From an uncultured Oscillospiraceae bacterium (lineage in GTDB: Bacteria > Bacillota > Clostridia > Oscillospirales > Oscillospiraceae), in NCBI GenBank assembly GCA_934591895.1, contig CAKTPP010000003.1:1-64000 (forward strand): DNA of 64,000 nucleotides. Direction: 5' to 3'. Positions 16,583 through 26,212 of the stretch are shown here, piece after piece. The position numbers and the translations under genes were made by a program. The notes under the pieces are model-generated. The model was not told the origin of the DNA. It did no database searches and worked only from the letters and a program-made list of their open reading frames with translations. Numbering within the stretch: position 1 is the first letter of the stretch; each line of letters opens with the position of its first letter.

Positions 16583-16978
16583 TCATGTCTCCTTTTTTCT
16601 CTGCTGTCCGCTTCCGGGGACAGCGGCGGGGCAGCACCCGGCCGCTGCGCTGCCGTTGGGTTCGTCCTGCACGGGGACGCGGCCGGTGTCCTCCGCAACG
16701 TGGGCGGGATAGGCTTCGGCGAGCTGCCGCAGACCCGTCACGGCCACGGTAAACGCCGCGCGCACATCGGTCCGGTCGTCGGCTGCGATGGCTGCGTGTC
16801 CGGCGCTGAGCGTCCGCTGCACGCCCTGTGCGCTGAGCGCGTCGAGCGCACCCGCCAGCGCGCACATGAGCGCGGATGCTCCGGCGCACACGATGTCGCT
16901 GCCCGGGCAGTACGCCGCGTGGCCGTCCGCGCGCAGCACGCACCGGCCGTTCCGGCAGATGTACGCGAAGCGGGTCAC
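16583..16978 (-). CDS. Phage-encoded Prp-type cysteine protease (DUF464 family), 131 aa
   Basis: 'DGHAAYCPGSDIVCAGASAL' holds the paired His (residue 20) and Cys (residue 31) in the arrangement of the ribosomal-processing cysteine protease Prp, which trims ribosomal protein L27 in Firmicutes and also processes staphylococcal phage head proteins. It sits exactly between the scaffold-like gene and the capsid gene, where a prohead protease is expected, and overlaps both by a few bases (ATGA). I infer a head-maturation protease borrowed from, or related to, the host enzyme. The C-terminal tail is proline- and glycine-rich and unlike host Prp. Confidence 0.72.
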   Translation of the reverse strand: MTRFAYICRNGRCVLRADGHAAYCPGSDIVCAGASALMCALAGALDALSAQGVQRTLSAGHAAIAADDRTDVRAAFTVAVTGLRQLAEAYPAHVAEDTGRVPVQDEPNGSAAAGCCPAAVPGSGQQRKKET

Positions 16979-17502
16979 AGGCTCAGCTTCACGCGCTCGC
17001 CGCGCTCAGCGCGCGCGGCAAGCTCGGCGCGGTCGGCGCGGCTCATGCGCGACACGTCCGGCCGCACCACGATGCCCGCGCCGCCGCTGCCCAGCCCGTT
17101 CTCGGCCGGGCGCAGACCGCGGGCGCGGATGTGCTCGGCCACGCGCTGCTCGGCGCTGCGTCCGGCGCGCAGACAGGCCGTCTCCAGCAGCGCCTGCGCG
17201 TGCAGCGCAAACCATGCCGTGCGCACGTCTATGCCTGCGCGCAGCAGCGCGCAAAACCGGTCGTCATTCAGCGCCGCACCCAGATCAAAGTCCGGGCACT
17301 GCGCCGTCAGCTCGTCCGCCTCGCGCGACCAGCGCGCGGCAGTCTCCTCGGCGGCGCGGCGCATGTTCTGCTCCTGCCGCCGCTCGATCGCGCCGCGCAG
17401 CGCGCCGACGGTCACGGTCTGCCCGGCGGCCTCCGCCGGCGTTTCGGTCTGCTCTGCTGCAGGGGCGGTCTGCGCCGCTGCGGTCATGCTGTTTTCTTCC
17501 AT
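16975..17502 (-). CDS. Putative phage scaffold protein, 175 aa
   Basis: The N-terminal 35 residues are low-complexity (Ala, Thr, Glu, Pro). A glutamate/arginine-rich helix follows (LRGAIERRQEQNMRRAAEET), then a segment 'PDFDLGAALNDDRFCALLRA' and a basic C-terminus. Acidic, helical proteins of this size just upstream of the capsid gene are usually scaffolds. It has no enzyme motif. It overlaps the next gene by four bases. It might be the substrate of the adjacent Prp-type protease; this is an inference. Confidence 0.58.
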   Translation of the reverse strand: MEENSMTAAAQTAPAAEQTETPAEAAGQTVTVGALRGAIERRQEQNMRRAAEETAARWSREADELTAQCPDFDLGAALNDDRFCALLRAGIDVRTAWFALHAQALLETACLRAGRSAEQRVAEHIRARGLRPAENGLGSGGAGIVVRPDVSRMSRADRAELAARAERGERVKLSL

Positions 17503-17523
17503 GCTCTGCTCTCCCTTCTGCCC

Positions 17524-19290
17524 TCAGCGGGCGTTGGCTGTGATGATGCGGTTTTTCTCCTCCTGCGCTTTTTGCAGCGCATCCGTGCCCGCGTCCGCCT
17601 CCGGCGTCTCCGGCTGCGGCGGCGCGATGCTGCCGCGCACGGCCTCGAGTACCTTGTCGCGCCCCGGAAACTGCATCATCTCCAGCATCGGCACGGCCTG
17701 CTGCGCGAAGGCGGGGTTAAAGACCCCAAGCTGATACAGCTGCCGCGCCAGCTCGTTTTGCGATGCGGTCGCATACGGGCTCTCCTTCTGCGCGTGCACG
17801 GATACGTCAAACGCCGGCGCGCGGCAAAGCGCTTCGCCGTCCGTGCCCGTGCCTGTGACGCGGGCGCGCAGTCCGGCGTTGGAGTACGTGCAGAAGGTGT
17901 AGCCCTGTGCGCCCGGCGCCGCCACGCGAAACGGCCGCGTCTCGGTGTAATAGGCGCGGATGAGCTCGATCACGAGCTCGACCACGCGCTCAAACGCGCG
18001 GTAGCTCGCGCGCAGCGTGTCGCGGCTGGACTTGCTTCCGGCCTCCTGCAGCGCCGCGATGGCACTCGCCGCCGTCACGCCGCCGGACACGCTGCCCTGC
18101 GTCACGTCGCGGCTGTTGCTCGTCTCCTTGAGCTCGTTGATCTTGAGCTGCAGCATATTCACCCACTGCCCGTCGAGGTTGTAGAGGCTGATCTGGCGCA
18201 GCCGCTCGTCGTCGATGCTGCCCTCGACCTCAACGAGCGGCTTTGACCAGTCGAGAAATTCCTGCGCGTTCACGCCGCAGCCCTTCTTCACCCAGAAGCG
18301 CGGCGTGGAGGCCTTCATGCTCATTTCGAGCAGGTTGCCGCTCAGGCGGTCGATGTACTGCTGCGGGTCCTTGCTCACGGCGATCATGCCGAAGCCGCAC
18401 GGTGTGCCGGCCTCGGGGTAGAGCACGTCGAACACGACCGGATACTGTCCGTGCGGGTAGAAGCCACCGGCCATGGCGGGGTCGTTCTCGCTCGCATAGA
18501 GCAGGTCGCGTCCGGTGAATTTTATGAGGTGCAGCGCCGTGCCGCCGCCGGGCAGCGGCTTTTTGTAGTACCAGTCGACGACGATGCTCTTGTTCGACGT
18601 GTCCACCGCGTCGTCGTAGAGATACTGCGCCAGCTCCACGCCGCAGCTTCCGGGGCGCGCCTCCGGCCACGCGGCCGCGATGTCGTCGTTGTCCGCGAGC
18701 GCGCACACGAAGAGGTTCCGGCTGTCCTGAATGTCGGTGATGCCCGGCTCCCAGAACAGGTTGAGCAGGTCGAGCTGCCGCACGGCCACGTCGCCGAGAC
18801 CGCCGCTGCCGGTGCTGTCCCAGAACACGCCGTAGGCCGCGCACCCGTGCTTGAGCTTGTACCACCATGCATCCGACCACACCTGCTCGAAGTGCGCCTT
18901 TTCCAGCACCGCCGGCACGATGGCCGACAGCGCCTTCGCGTCCGGCTCGTCGGCCTCGCTGCGCGGCAGGATCACCGCCTCCGGAAAGCTGTCCATCGCG
19001 TCGGCGTGCTTCGAGACGATGGCGTTGAACAGCCATGCGCTCGTCGGCTCCACCACGTCGGCGCCCTGCTCGCGCCGCCGGTCGCGCAGATACTGCCAGT
19101 GCCGCAGCCGGTACCACTGCTCGTCGGCGATGATGCGCGCCTCAAGCGCGCGCTTGCCGTCCTTGTAGCGGCGCAGCAGCTCCGTGCCGCGCGCAACATC
19201 GTCGGGCGTGATCACGGGCTCGCGCATGTCCGGCAGCCCCGCCTCTGCCGCCGCGCGGTAGGGCAGGGGGTTCGTTTTTTCGTTTGTCAT
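17524..19290 (-). CDS. Phage portal protein, 588 aa
   Basis: The gene follows the terminase and precedes the scaffold and capsid, the classic portal position, and its size fits. It contains the patterns 'EPTSAWLFNAIVSKHADAMD' and 'SKDPQQYIDRLSGNLLEMSM', and the helix-rich 'INELKETSNSRDVTQGSVSGG' (cut here as INELKETSNSRDV and TQGSVSGG), typical of large podovirus portals. Portals form a dodecameric ring at one capsid vertex and pass DNA during packaging and ejection. ATG at 19290 follows AAAGGAGCG. A short hairpin and two XerD-arm-like sites separate it from the terminase gene. Confidence 0.8.
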   Translation of the reverse strand: MTNEKTNPLPYRAAAEAGLPDMREPVITPDDVARGTELLRRYKDGKRALEARIIADEQWYRLRHWQYLRDRRREQGADVVEPTSAWLFNAIVSKHADAMDSFPEAVILPRSEADEPDAKALSAIVPAVLEKAHFEQVWSDAWWYKLKHGCAAYGVFWDSTGSGGLGDVAVRQLDLLNLFWEPGITDIQDSRNLFVCALADNDDIAAAWPEARPGSCGVELAQYLYDDAVDTSNKSIVVDWYYKKPLPGGGTALHLIKFTGRDLLYASENDPAMAGGFYPHGQYPVVFDVLYPEAGTPCGFGMIAVSKDPQQYIDRLSGNLLEMSMKASTPRFWVKKGCGVNAQEFLDWSKPLVEVEGSIDDERLRQISLYNLDGQWVNMLQLKINELKETSNSRDVTQGSVSGGVTAASAIAALQEAGSKSSRDTLRASYRAFERVVELVIELIRAYYTETRPFRVAAPGAQGYTFCTYSNAGLRARVTGTGTDGEALCRAPAFDVSVHAQKESPYATASQNELARQLYQLGVFNPAFAQQAVPMLEMMQFPGRDKVLEAVRGSIAPPQPETPEADAGTDALQKAQEEKNRIITANAR

Positions 19291-19322
19291 AGACGCTCCT
19301 TTGCTGCCGTTTTCGGCAAAAT

Positions 19323-19391
19323 AGTTTACATAACATTTTGACTTTGCGATAAAAACAGACTGCTGTCGCAGTCTTTTTCGTATTTACATAA
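19323..19391 (-). other. Two XerD-arm-like sites flanking a hairpin inside the phage block
   Basis: AGTTTACATAA (19323-19333) and TATTTACATAA (19381-19391) lie 58 bp apart; the second directly follows the TGA stop of the terminase gene. Between them GACTGC/GCAGTC with T and A tracts (about 19350-19378) forms a bidirectional terminator. The spacing of 58 bp is close to the 61 bp of the pair at 7781-7852. Confidence 0.5.
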
Positions 19392-20771
<1,380 letters not shown>

Positions 20772-20780
20772 TGCCTCACC

Positions 20781-20975
20781 TCAGCGGCTCCACTGCTCGA
20801 GCGCGCCCTCAAAGCGCAGCACCTGCGGCTCTGCCTCGCCGGCGTCCCTGCCGCCCGCCTGGCCGAGCACCATGCCTGCCGCCTTGAGCCGCAGCTCCGG
20901 CTTCACGGTCGTGTCGGCCGCCATCTCGGCCAGCTGTTCGAGGATGCGCGCCTTTTCGTCCTCAAGATCCATCAT
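20781..20975 (-). CDS. Putative terminase small-subunit-like protein, 64 aa
   Basis: 'ARILEQLAEMAADTTVKPEL' and 'RLKAAGMVLGQAGG' match the helix pattern 'x-L-x-x-I-A-x-x-x-x-x-x-x-x-x-R-x-K-A-L-E-L-L-G-K' at the C-terminal end of phage small terminases. The start overlaps the upstream stop (ATGA). A full small subunit would be longer, with a DNA-binding helix-turn-helix, which is absent here. It is either a reduced small subunit or a helper. Position next to the large subunit supports a packaging role. Confidence 0.45.
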   Translation of the reverse strand: MMDLEDEKARILEQLAEMAADTTVKPELRLKAAGMVLGQAGGRDAGEAEPQVLRFEGALEQWSR

Positions 20976-21208
20976 GTCCCGCGCTCCCGGTACGAGAGCA
21001 CGTAGTCCTCGCCATCGGCTGCCGCCGCGAATTCGTAGCGCGTGAGCGCGTCGTGTACATCCTGCTTTGCCAGCCGCAGCGTGCCGCCGTCGCCCCGGCG
21101 CACGCACAGCGCCGCCATGATCGCGCCCGCGAGCCCCAGCAGCTCCTCGTAGGCCGCGCGCTGCGTGCGCAGCTTGCGCCGCAGCGCTGCGTTCGTCTCC
21201 TGTCCCAT
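20972..21208 (-). CDS. Phage packaging-region protein, 78 aa, unknown
   Basis: It starts MGQETNAALRRKLRTQRAAY after AAAGGAGG at good spacing. The same frame stays open upstream through a 12-bp tandem repeat, giving a long Gly-Thr-Ala-Ser stretch, but there is no ribosome site for a longer product except far upstream. It is basic at the N-terminus and has a helix 'EELLGLAGAIMAALCVRR'. It could be part of a split small terminase, because the next gene supplies the typical C-terminal helix. No firm assignment. Confidence 0.5.
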   Translation of the reverse strand: MGQETNAALRRKLRTQRAAYEELLGLAGAIMAALCVRRGDGGTLRLAKQDVHDALTRYEFAAAADGEDYVLSYRERGT

Positions 21209-21282
21209 GAACCATCCTCCTTTTGTGTTTTTCTGCCCGTCCCGTTGCCGCCGGGCGCTCCCTGCCATACCGCCTGCTGTGC

Positions 21283-21352
21283 TGCTTGCCGTGCCGCTTG
21301 CCGTGCCGCTTGCCGTGCCGCTTGCCGTGCCGCTTGCCGTGCCGCCTGCCGT
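21283..21352. repeat. 12-bp tandem repeat
   Basis: About six copies of GCTTGCCGTGCC in a row, upstream of the first phage gene. If translated on the minus strand it gives repeated Gly-Thr-Ala-Ser. It could vary in copy number by slippage. Confidence 0.8.
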
Positions 21353-21488
21353 ACCCGGATCTGCTTGTGTGCTTGCGCCTCTTTCCGGACTTGGTTTACA
21401 TAATGCTATGCCTTGACTGCATTCGCGGCAGTTGTGCGGGTTCACGGCAGCCGTTCGCCGGTTTGCCGTATGTCCCCCTCCTATTTCT

Positions 21489-21517
21489 ATTTTATTATGC
21501 ATTTGCATATATGTCAA
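21489..21517 (-). promoter_or_regulatory. Promoter of the phage block
   Basis: TTGACA and TAAAAT with a 17-bp spacer on the minus strand, followed by GGAGGGGG. It is the only strong promoter seen ahead of the phage genes. Confidence 0.65.
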
Positions 21518-21709
21518 GCGATATGCTATCAAAATTCAGCATAGCCGCACATACTGCCCGTGCCAAATCGCTCAGAATGTCCTGTTTTTTAGTTTACATA
21601 ACGATTATCGTAAATGATTCTGAATTCTCTGTGTCCCCACTTTGTGCGCCGGATTCGGCAGGAATTCGCCGCTGCGCCCCACAAATGCTGGTAAGGAAAG
21701 CAAAAAAGG

Positions 21710-21738
21710 TTGCAATCTCGTAACACTTGGTGTAAAAT
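21710..21738 (+). promoter_or_regulatory. Promoter of the SLH peptidase gene
   Basis: TTGCAA and TAAAAT with a 17-bp spacer, 64 bp before the chosen start. A XerD-arm-like TTATGTTAACG lies just downstream, in the untranslated region. Confidence 0.6.
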
Positions 21739-21801
21739 ATGCAACTGTGTGTGCGTGTTATGTTAACGCTCAGCAAAAACCGAAAACAGAGGTTGTCATT
21801 T

Positions 21802-23154
21802 ATGAAGAAACGAATTGTCAGTCTGGTGCTGACGCTGTGTCTGCTTGCGGGGCTGCTGCCCTGCCTGACGCTGGGTGCCGCAGCGGCCAGCCGGGTCGAT
21901 GCCGCGCCGTATGCGAGTGTGGAATATGCGAAAAACTCCGGAGTCGAAGCCGGCACCGTGCGCTACATCTCGCAGGTGCCGTCCTACACGGATCAGTTCT
22001 GCGCCGATTACTGGGGCAGCTATGTCGGCTATGCCAACCACGAGTGCTTCACGGCGTGCATCTCCATGGCGCTGTCCTACCTTGGCATCGACGCCACGCC
22101 AGGCGCCCTCGGCGACTATTGGCGCAGCCGCGGCCACTACGGCACGCCCTTTGCCACCACGCCGGAGGACGTCGGCTTCAGCGGCGCGACGTATTACAAG
22201 ATCTCGCTTGCCGAGGCCATCTCGCGCTATGTCGGCGGCGAGGGCAACTACAGCCCGCCGATCATCCATCTCAACGGCTACTCGGCCAACGGCCACTATG
22301 TCATGATCATCGGGCAGGTCTCGGCCACGGAGTACCGTGTGCTCGATCCGGCCTATCAGACTGTCTACACCATGACGCTCACCAACGGCAGCACCGTCAA
22401 CTACTTCAAGGGCAGCGAGCGTGTCACCGAGGCCGTGCAGTATTCTTACCCCGTGCACCGCTGGAGCGCGTGGACTGCGATCGAGACGGAGGACGGCGCC
22501 GTGAACATGGAGCGCACCTGCTCCGTCTGCGGCAAGACCGAGACGGCCCGGATCCCCGATCCCTGCGTCGGCGATAAATACTGCGCCGGCGGCGTGTTTG
22601 ATGACATGGTCTCCGCCGACAACTGGGCGCACGAGGGCATTGATTACTGTGTGCTCTTCGGTCTCATGAGCGGTGTCGGAGAAGGCCTGTTTGACCCCGA
22701 CGGCATGACGACGCGCGCCATGGTCGTCTCGATCCTCTACAGCATGGCCGGCAAGCCGGATGTGTCCGAGCTGCCGGAGACGCCGTTTGAAGACGTCAAG
22801 CCGGACGCATGGTATGCCGATGCCGTGCGCTGGGCATACGCAAATCAAGTCGTCGCCGGCATGGATGACACGCACTTTGCACCCGATGCCCGCCTCACGC
22901 GCGCGCAGCTCGTCACGATGCTCTACCGCGCCTACGGACCGGAAAAGGGCGTCCGCCCGCGTCCGATCGGCGGCTATACCGACTGGCGCGAGGTTCCCGA
23001 GTGGGCATATCCCGCCATGACATGGGCAGTCTCCATGTGCCTGATCAGCGGCACGAGCAGCGCGCATCTGAGCCCGAACGCCGGCGCCGCCCGCGCGCAG
23101 CTGGCCACCATCATGATGCGCACGTGTGAGCTGCAGGGCGAGCTGGACTCCTGA
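21802..23154 (+). CDS. SLH-domain surface protein with C39-like cysteine peptidase, 450 aa
   Basis: ATG at 21802 starts a signal peptide (MKKRIVSLVLTLCLLAGLLP, then LGAAAAS); an upstream ATG at 21739 lies inside the promoter. Residues about 55-215 resemble a C39-type papain-fold peptidase: Cys82 in ECFTACISMAL, His165 in NGHYVMIIG and Asp182 in VLDPAYQ form a possible catalytic triad. A short cysteine-pair module (CSVCGKTE) follows. Residues about 262-450 hold three SLH domains. It may cut proteins or peptides at the cell surface; substrate unknown. It could also be an inactive domain used for binding. It lies beside the phage block but matches the host SLH family. Confidence 0.82.
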   Translation: MKKRIVSLVLTLCLLAGLLPCLTLGAAAASRVDAAPYASVEYAKNSGVEAGTVRYISQVPSYTDQFCADYWGSYVGYANHECFTACISMALSYLGIDATPGALGDYWRSRGHYGTPFATTPEDVGFSGATYYKISLAEAISRYVGGEGNYSPPIIHLNGYSANGHYVMIIGQVSATEYRVLDPAYQTVYTMTLTNGSTVNYFKGSERVTEAVQYSYPVHRWSAWTAIETEDGAVNMERTCSVCGKTETARIPDPCVGDKYCAGGVFDDMVSADNWAHEGIDYCVLFGLMSGVGEGLFDPDGMTTRAMVVSILYSMAGKPDVSELPETPFEDVKPDAWYADAVRWAYANQVVAGMDDTHFAPDARLTRAQLVTMLYRAYGPEKGVRPRPIGGYTDWREVPEWAYPAMTWAVSMCLISGTSSAHLSPNAGAARAQLATIMMRTCELQGELDS

Positions 23155-23311
23155 AAAACCGGACAAACGGGTAGAAAAGTTTCGCAAAGTGTGTAAAAAC
23201 GTTACAAATCTTATAGACTGACCAATGAATTATGGTGACAGGTGGGTTACTATAGAAACCATCAATAAACCAGCGCCGGCCTCTGCCGGCAACGAAACGG
23301 AGGCACACTTC

Positions 23312-23881
23312 ATGAAGCAGAATCGGACGCGCACGGCGCTCGCGGACGCCTATATGCGTCTGCTCAACGACTACACGATCGACCGCATCACGGTCAAGAT
23401 GATCACGGACGCCGTGGGCTGCAGCCGCAAGACATTTTACTATTATTTCACGGATGTGTACGTGCTCACGCAGTATGTGTTTGAACTGCGTGTGCAGCAC
23501 TTTCTGAACACGAACGGCAATTTCGAGACCATGCGCGAGGGCTTTCTGACGCTCGCGGCGAACCTCTCGAACGACCGTCAGGCCATCCTGAACATCTACC
23601 ACGGCTACGGCAAGGAAGAGCTGGAGCGCTTCACGTGGGAGACGAGCGATTACTATGCCCGTCAGGTCATCACGCGCTACGCGCAGAACATGGACATTGC
23701 GCCCGAGGATCTCGAGGCGATCATCCGCATGTATACGGACATGATGTTCGGTATGCTCATCGACTGGATCAACAACGGCATGGAGGGGGATTATTCCCGC
23801 AAGCTGGACATCGCGCTCACGGCGCTCATGCCGGTGCTGCGCTCCAACTGCCGCGGTGCGAAAGCCGCCGCGCAGCAATGA
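23312..23881 (+). CDS. TetR-type transcriptional regulator, 189 aa
   Basis: ATG at 23312 follows ACGGAGGC; the upstream frame has no ribosome site. Residues about 10-55 form the TetR helix-turn-helix (ALADAYMRLLNDYTIDRIT, then AVGCSRKTFYYYFTDVYVLT, with Y-Y-Y-F-x-D in the recognition region). The rest is helical, as in the ligand-binding domain of TetR_C_7-like proteins. Such regulators repress a neighbouring or distant gene until a small molecule binds. Candidate targets are the SLH genes on both sides, but no operator was identified. Confidence 0.82.
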   Translation: MKQNRTRTALADAYMRLLNDYTIDRITVKMITDAVGCSRKTFYYYFTDVYVLTQYVFELRVQHFLNTNGNFETMREGFLTLAANLSNDRQAILNIYHGYGKEELERFTWETSDYYARQVITRYAQNMDIAPEDLEAIIRMYTDMMFGMLIDWINNGMEGDYSRKLDIALTALMPVLRSNCRGAKAAAQQ

Positions 23882-23917
23882 CCGCATAAGCTTTCATAAG
23901 AACGCAGGATCGCGCAA

Positions 23918-23951
23918 AAAGCGCTCGGGCATTTTTGCCCGAGCGCTTTTT
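23918..23951. terminator. Bidirectional terminator between tetR-type gene and SLH lipase gene
   Basis: AAAGCGCTCGGGC and GCCCGAGCGCTTT pair around ATTTTT, with A and T tracts on either side. It serves both converging genes. Confidence 0.85.
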
Positions 23952-23962
23952 GATTGTCTGAG

Positions 23963-26047
23963 TTACTGTTCGCAAAATCCCATCAGCACGGTCGCGACCT
24001 CGGCGCGCGTGCCGGTCTTTTGCGGCGAGAGTGTGCTGGGAGACGTGCCGCAGATGATGCCTGCGCTCACGGCCCAGGCCATTGCCTCGCGCGCCCAGGG
24101 CGACACGCCCGCCTGATCCTGATAAGCCGACAGCGCGCCCGCGCCGCCGGTGAGCTGCTCGCTGCGGCTCGCGTAGCCGTAGAGCATCGTCACCAGCTGC
24201 TCGCGCGTGAGCGGCTCGTTCGGCGCAAACTCCGCTGCCGACACGCCCGTGGCCACACCCGTGCTGTACGCCCAGATGACGGCGTCGGTGTACCAGCTGC
24301 CGCCGGCGTCCGTCAGCGGGCAGCTCATTCCGCTGACGGACGGCGAGCCCTCCAGCGCATAGAGCACCTGCACGAACATGGCGCGGGTCATCTGTGCATC
24401 CGGCGCAAAGCGGTTGCTGCCGGTGCCGGCCATGAGCCGGCCGTACTTGACATAGTCCACACCCGGCGCGTACCACGCGTCTGCGGCCACATCGTCAAAC
24501 AGTCCCGCGTAGCTGACGCGCTGCTTGCTGGTCATGTACGTGTCCGACAGGCAGCGCATCCAGGCCAGACAGCTCTCGCCGAAGTGCGCGCTCATGATCA
24601 CGAGCAGGTTTGCCAGCAGCGTCATCGTCGTGCCGGGGTATTTGAGCGCCATCCTGGACAGACGCGGCACGAGCGTCGCAAACGCGTCGCGGATGCCGTC
24701 AAGGTCGTAGGTCACGATGCCGTTTTCCTTGAGCGCCTCGACCAGATATTCGGTAAGGAGCTTGACGGCGGTGCCGTTTTTGAGCATGCCGGGGATGGTC
24801 AGCGAGTAGAAGAGCTTCTTGGCGTTGTCCTGCACCTTTTTGGCAAAGCTCTCCGCCACGCCGGAGGTGTCGCGGCCGGCGGCGCCGAAGATGTCGCCAA
24901 GCAGCGCGATGAGATAATCCTGCAGGTTGTCGGCGTAGTCCTGCCGCGAGGAGACGAGGCACGTCGTGATCGCCTCGCACAGGTCGGCGTAGAATTCCTC
25001 CTGCGTCATGTTGACCTTGAAGATCTTGCCGAGGTCGCCGCTCGTGATGTCCTTCGGGTCGATGCCCCACGCCTGGAAGTGGTCGGGCCAGTAGATGTTG
25101 CCGCCGTTGTTCGGGATGCGGTAGAACTCGTTGAGCATCTTCGCCTTGTAGTTGAGGTAGTTTGCGTCGCCCTTGGTCGGCACGACGCGGTCGACGCCGT
25201 AGCGGGCGAAGTCCCAGCTGTCGAATGCGACGTAGGTCACGAGGTCGTTGGTGTTGACGATGTTGTGGATGTTTTCATACACCCGTCCCTGCACCTCGTC
25301 CTTGGTCGCGCCCATGGGCGGCTCATAGCAGTAGCAGTACAGGTCGTGCGGGCTGAGACTGACGCGGGCGCCGAGGCTGCAGCCGTCGTCGAGCATACCG
25401 CCGAGCATATTGGCCACGGCTGCACTGCGGCTGTAGCCGCTGATCCAGAGCTTCACGCGGCCGGTGATACCGGACTCGGCGATGTATGCGCGCAGGAAAT
25501 CGAGCACCTGATCGCGGCCCATGGCAAAGCCCGCGTGCTCGCCGGAGGCGTCGAGGCGCGCGTTGCCGCCCCACTCGGCGTGGTAGTTGTTGCCGCGCAC
25601 GCCGACGGCGATGAGGGTGTAGCTGCCGCCGTTGTCGCGGATGGTCTTGCTGGCGCAGTTGATGCCGATCGAGTCGGTCTCGGCCGGCTGGGTCATCCAC
25701 TTGTTGGAGCGGATGTTTTCAAAGCCGCACTGCTTTGCCAGCGAGACAAAGTTGCGGTTGCTCGTGGCCAGCTGATCCTCGTATTCGGAGTCCTTGCTGG
25801 AAAATGCCGCGAAAGCGAGCCCCAGCGACATCTCCGCGAGATCCTGCCGGTAGGTGTAGCCGCTCTTGGTGAACAGCTCGTCGCTGTAGGTAAAGGTCGC
25901 CGCGTAGTCATGGGTATCCACTCCGTGACCGGAGGCATAGCGCACCGTGACGGTCTTGCTGTCGCACGTGTTCGCCGCGGCCGCAGCCGGCATGAGCGAC
26001 ACGGTCAGAACCAGACACAGCAGCAGGCTGATGATGCGTTTTTTCAT
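23963..26047 (-). CDS. SLH-domain surface protein with lipase-like alpha/beta hydrolase, 694 aa
   Basis: ATG at 26047 follows GGGAGGAG and starts a signal peptide (MKKRIISLLLCLVLTVSLMP, then AAAAANTC). Residues about 30-420 form an alpha/beta hydrolase of the lipase-3/DUF2974 type: 'LWISGYSRSAAVANMLGG' has the nucleophile elbow G-x-S-x-S with Ser206. Three SLH domains cover about residues 500-694 (TRAMFVQVLY, TREQLVTMLYG, TRAEVATVLMG). The protein is expected at the cell surface, where it could cleave ester bonds of lipids or acylated polymers; no substrate is shown. It converges with the TetR-type gene on a shared terminator. Confidence 0.85.
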   Translation of the reverse strand: MKKRIISLLLCLVLTVSLMPAAAAANTCDSKTVTVRYASGHGVDTHDYAATFTYSDELFTKSGYTYRQDLAEMSLGLAFAAFSSKDSEYEDQLATSNRNFVSLAKQCGFENIRSNKWMTQPAETDSIGINCASKTIRDNGGSYTLIAVGVRGNNYHAEWGGNARLDASGEHAGFAMGRDQVLDFLRAYIAESGITGRVKLWISGYSRSAAVANMLGGMLDDGCSLGARVSLSPHDLYCYCYEPPMGATKDEVQGRVYENIHNIVNTNDLVTYVAFDSWDFARYGVDRVVPTKGDANYLNYKAKMLNEFYRIPNNGGNIYWPDHFQAWGIDPKDITSGDLGKIFKVNMTQEEFYADLCEAITTCLVSSRQDYADNLQDYLIALLGDIFGAAGRDTSGVAESFAKKVQDNAKKLFYSLTIPGMLKNGTAVKLLTEYLVEALKENGIVTYDLDGIRDAFATLVPRLSRMALKYPGTTMTLLANLLVIMSAHFGESCLAWMRCLSDTYMTSKQRVSYAGLFDDVAADAWYAPGVDYVKYGRLMAGTGSNRFAPDAQMTRAMFVQVLYALEGSPSVSGMSCPLTDAGGSWYTDAVIWAYSTGVATGVSAAEFAPNEPLTREQLVTMLYGYASRSEQLTGGAGALSAYQDQAGVSPWAREAMAWAVSAGIICGTSPSTLSPQKTGTRAEVATVLMGFCEQ

Positions 26048-26168
26048 GTTTTCTCCTCCCGATTTTGTAGTTTTGTATTCCAGATCCTCCAAATTGATTA
26101 TACGGAAAAAAGGCGGGATTGGCAAGCGGTACTTGCCGCCGCACGCTTCCAAACGGGTGAAAAACAAT

Positions 26169-26202
26169 ACCCCCCGCGGCATTCAAAGGCTGCGGGGGGA
26201 TA
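26169..26202 (-). terminator. Terminator of the zinc-ribbon membrane gene
   Basis: CCCCCCGC and GCGGGGGG pair after the stop codon; on the minus strand a T-rich stretch follows. Confidence 0.65.
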
Positions 26203-26212
26203 TCGGTCATGG

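Larger units (their letters stand above)
21209..21801. other. Gene-free control region between phage block and SLH peptidase gene
   Basis: It contains a 12-bp tandem repeat (about 21283-21352), the phage promoter (21489-21517), two XerD-arm-like sites on the minus strand (21394-21404, 21591-21601), one on the plus strand (21758-21768, TTATGTTAACG), and the promoter of the SLH peptidase gene (21710-21738). A minus-strand frame after GGAGGGGG (near 21470) runs through 'VNPHNCRECSQGIAL', but no start codon lies at a proper distance. Confidence 0.55.

Noticed and set aside
16586..16943. Long N-terminal extension of the capsid protein
   Set aside because: The extended frame lies antisense-like in the overlapping protease gene. 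A ribosome site fits ATG at 16580 (or 16586).
21283..21352. Possible CRISPR-like repeat array
   Set aside because: The units are contiguous 12-mers without spacers, and no cas genes are in the window.
21591..21618. Complete dif site
   Set aside because: The XerD arm matches, but the other half (TCGTAAATGAT on the plus strand) does not resemble the usual XerC arm. I could identify no full 28-bp dif at any of the sites.
21739..21801. Upstream start for the SLH peptidase
   Set aside because: The earlier ATG directly abuts the -10 element and would put about 20 residues before the signal peptide. ATG at 21802 gives a normal signal sequence.
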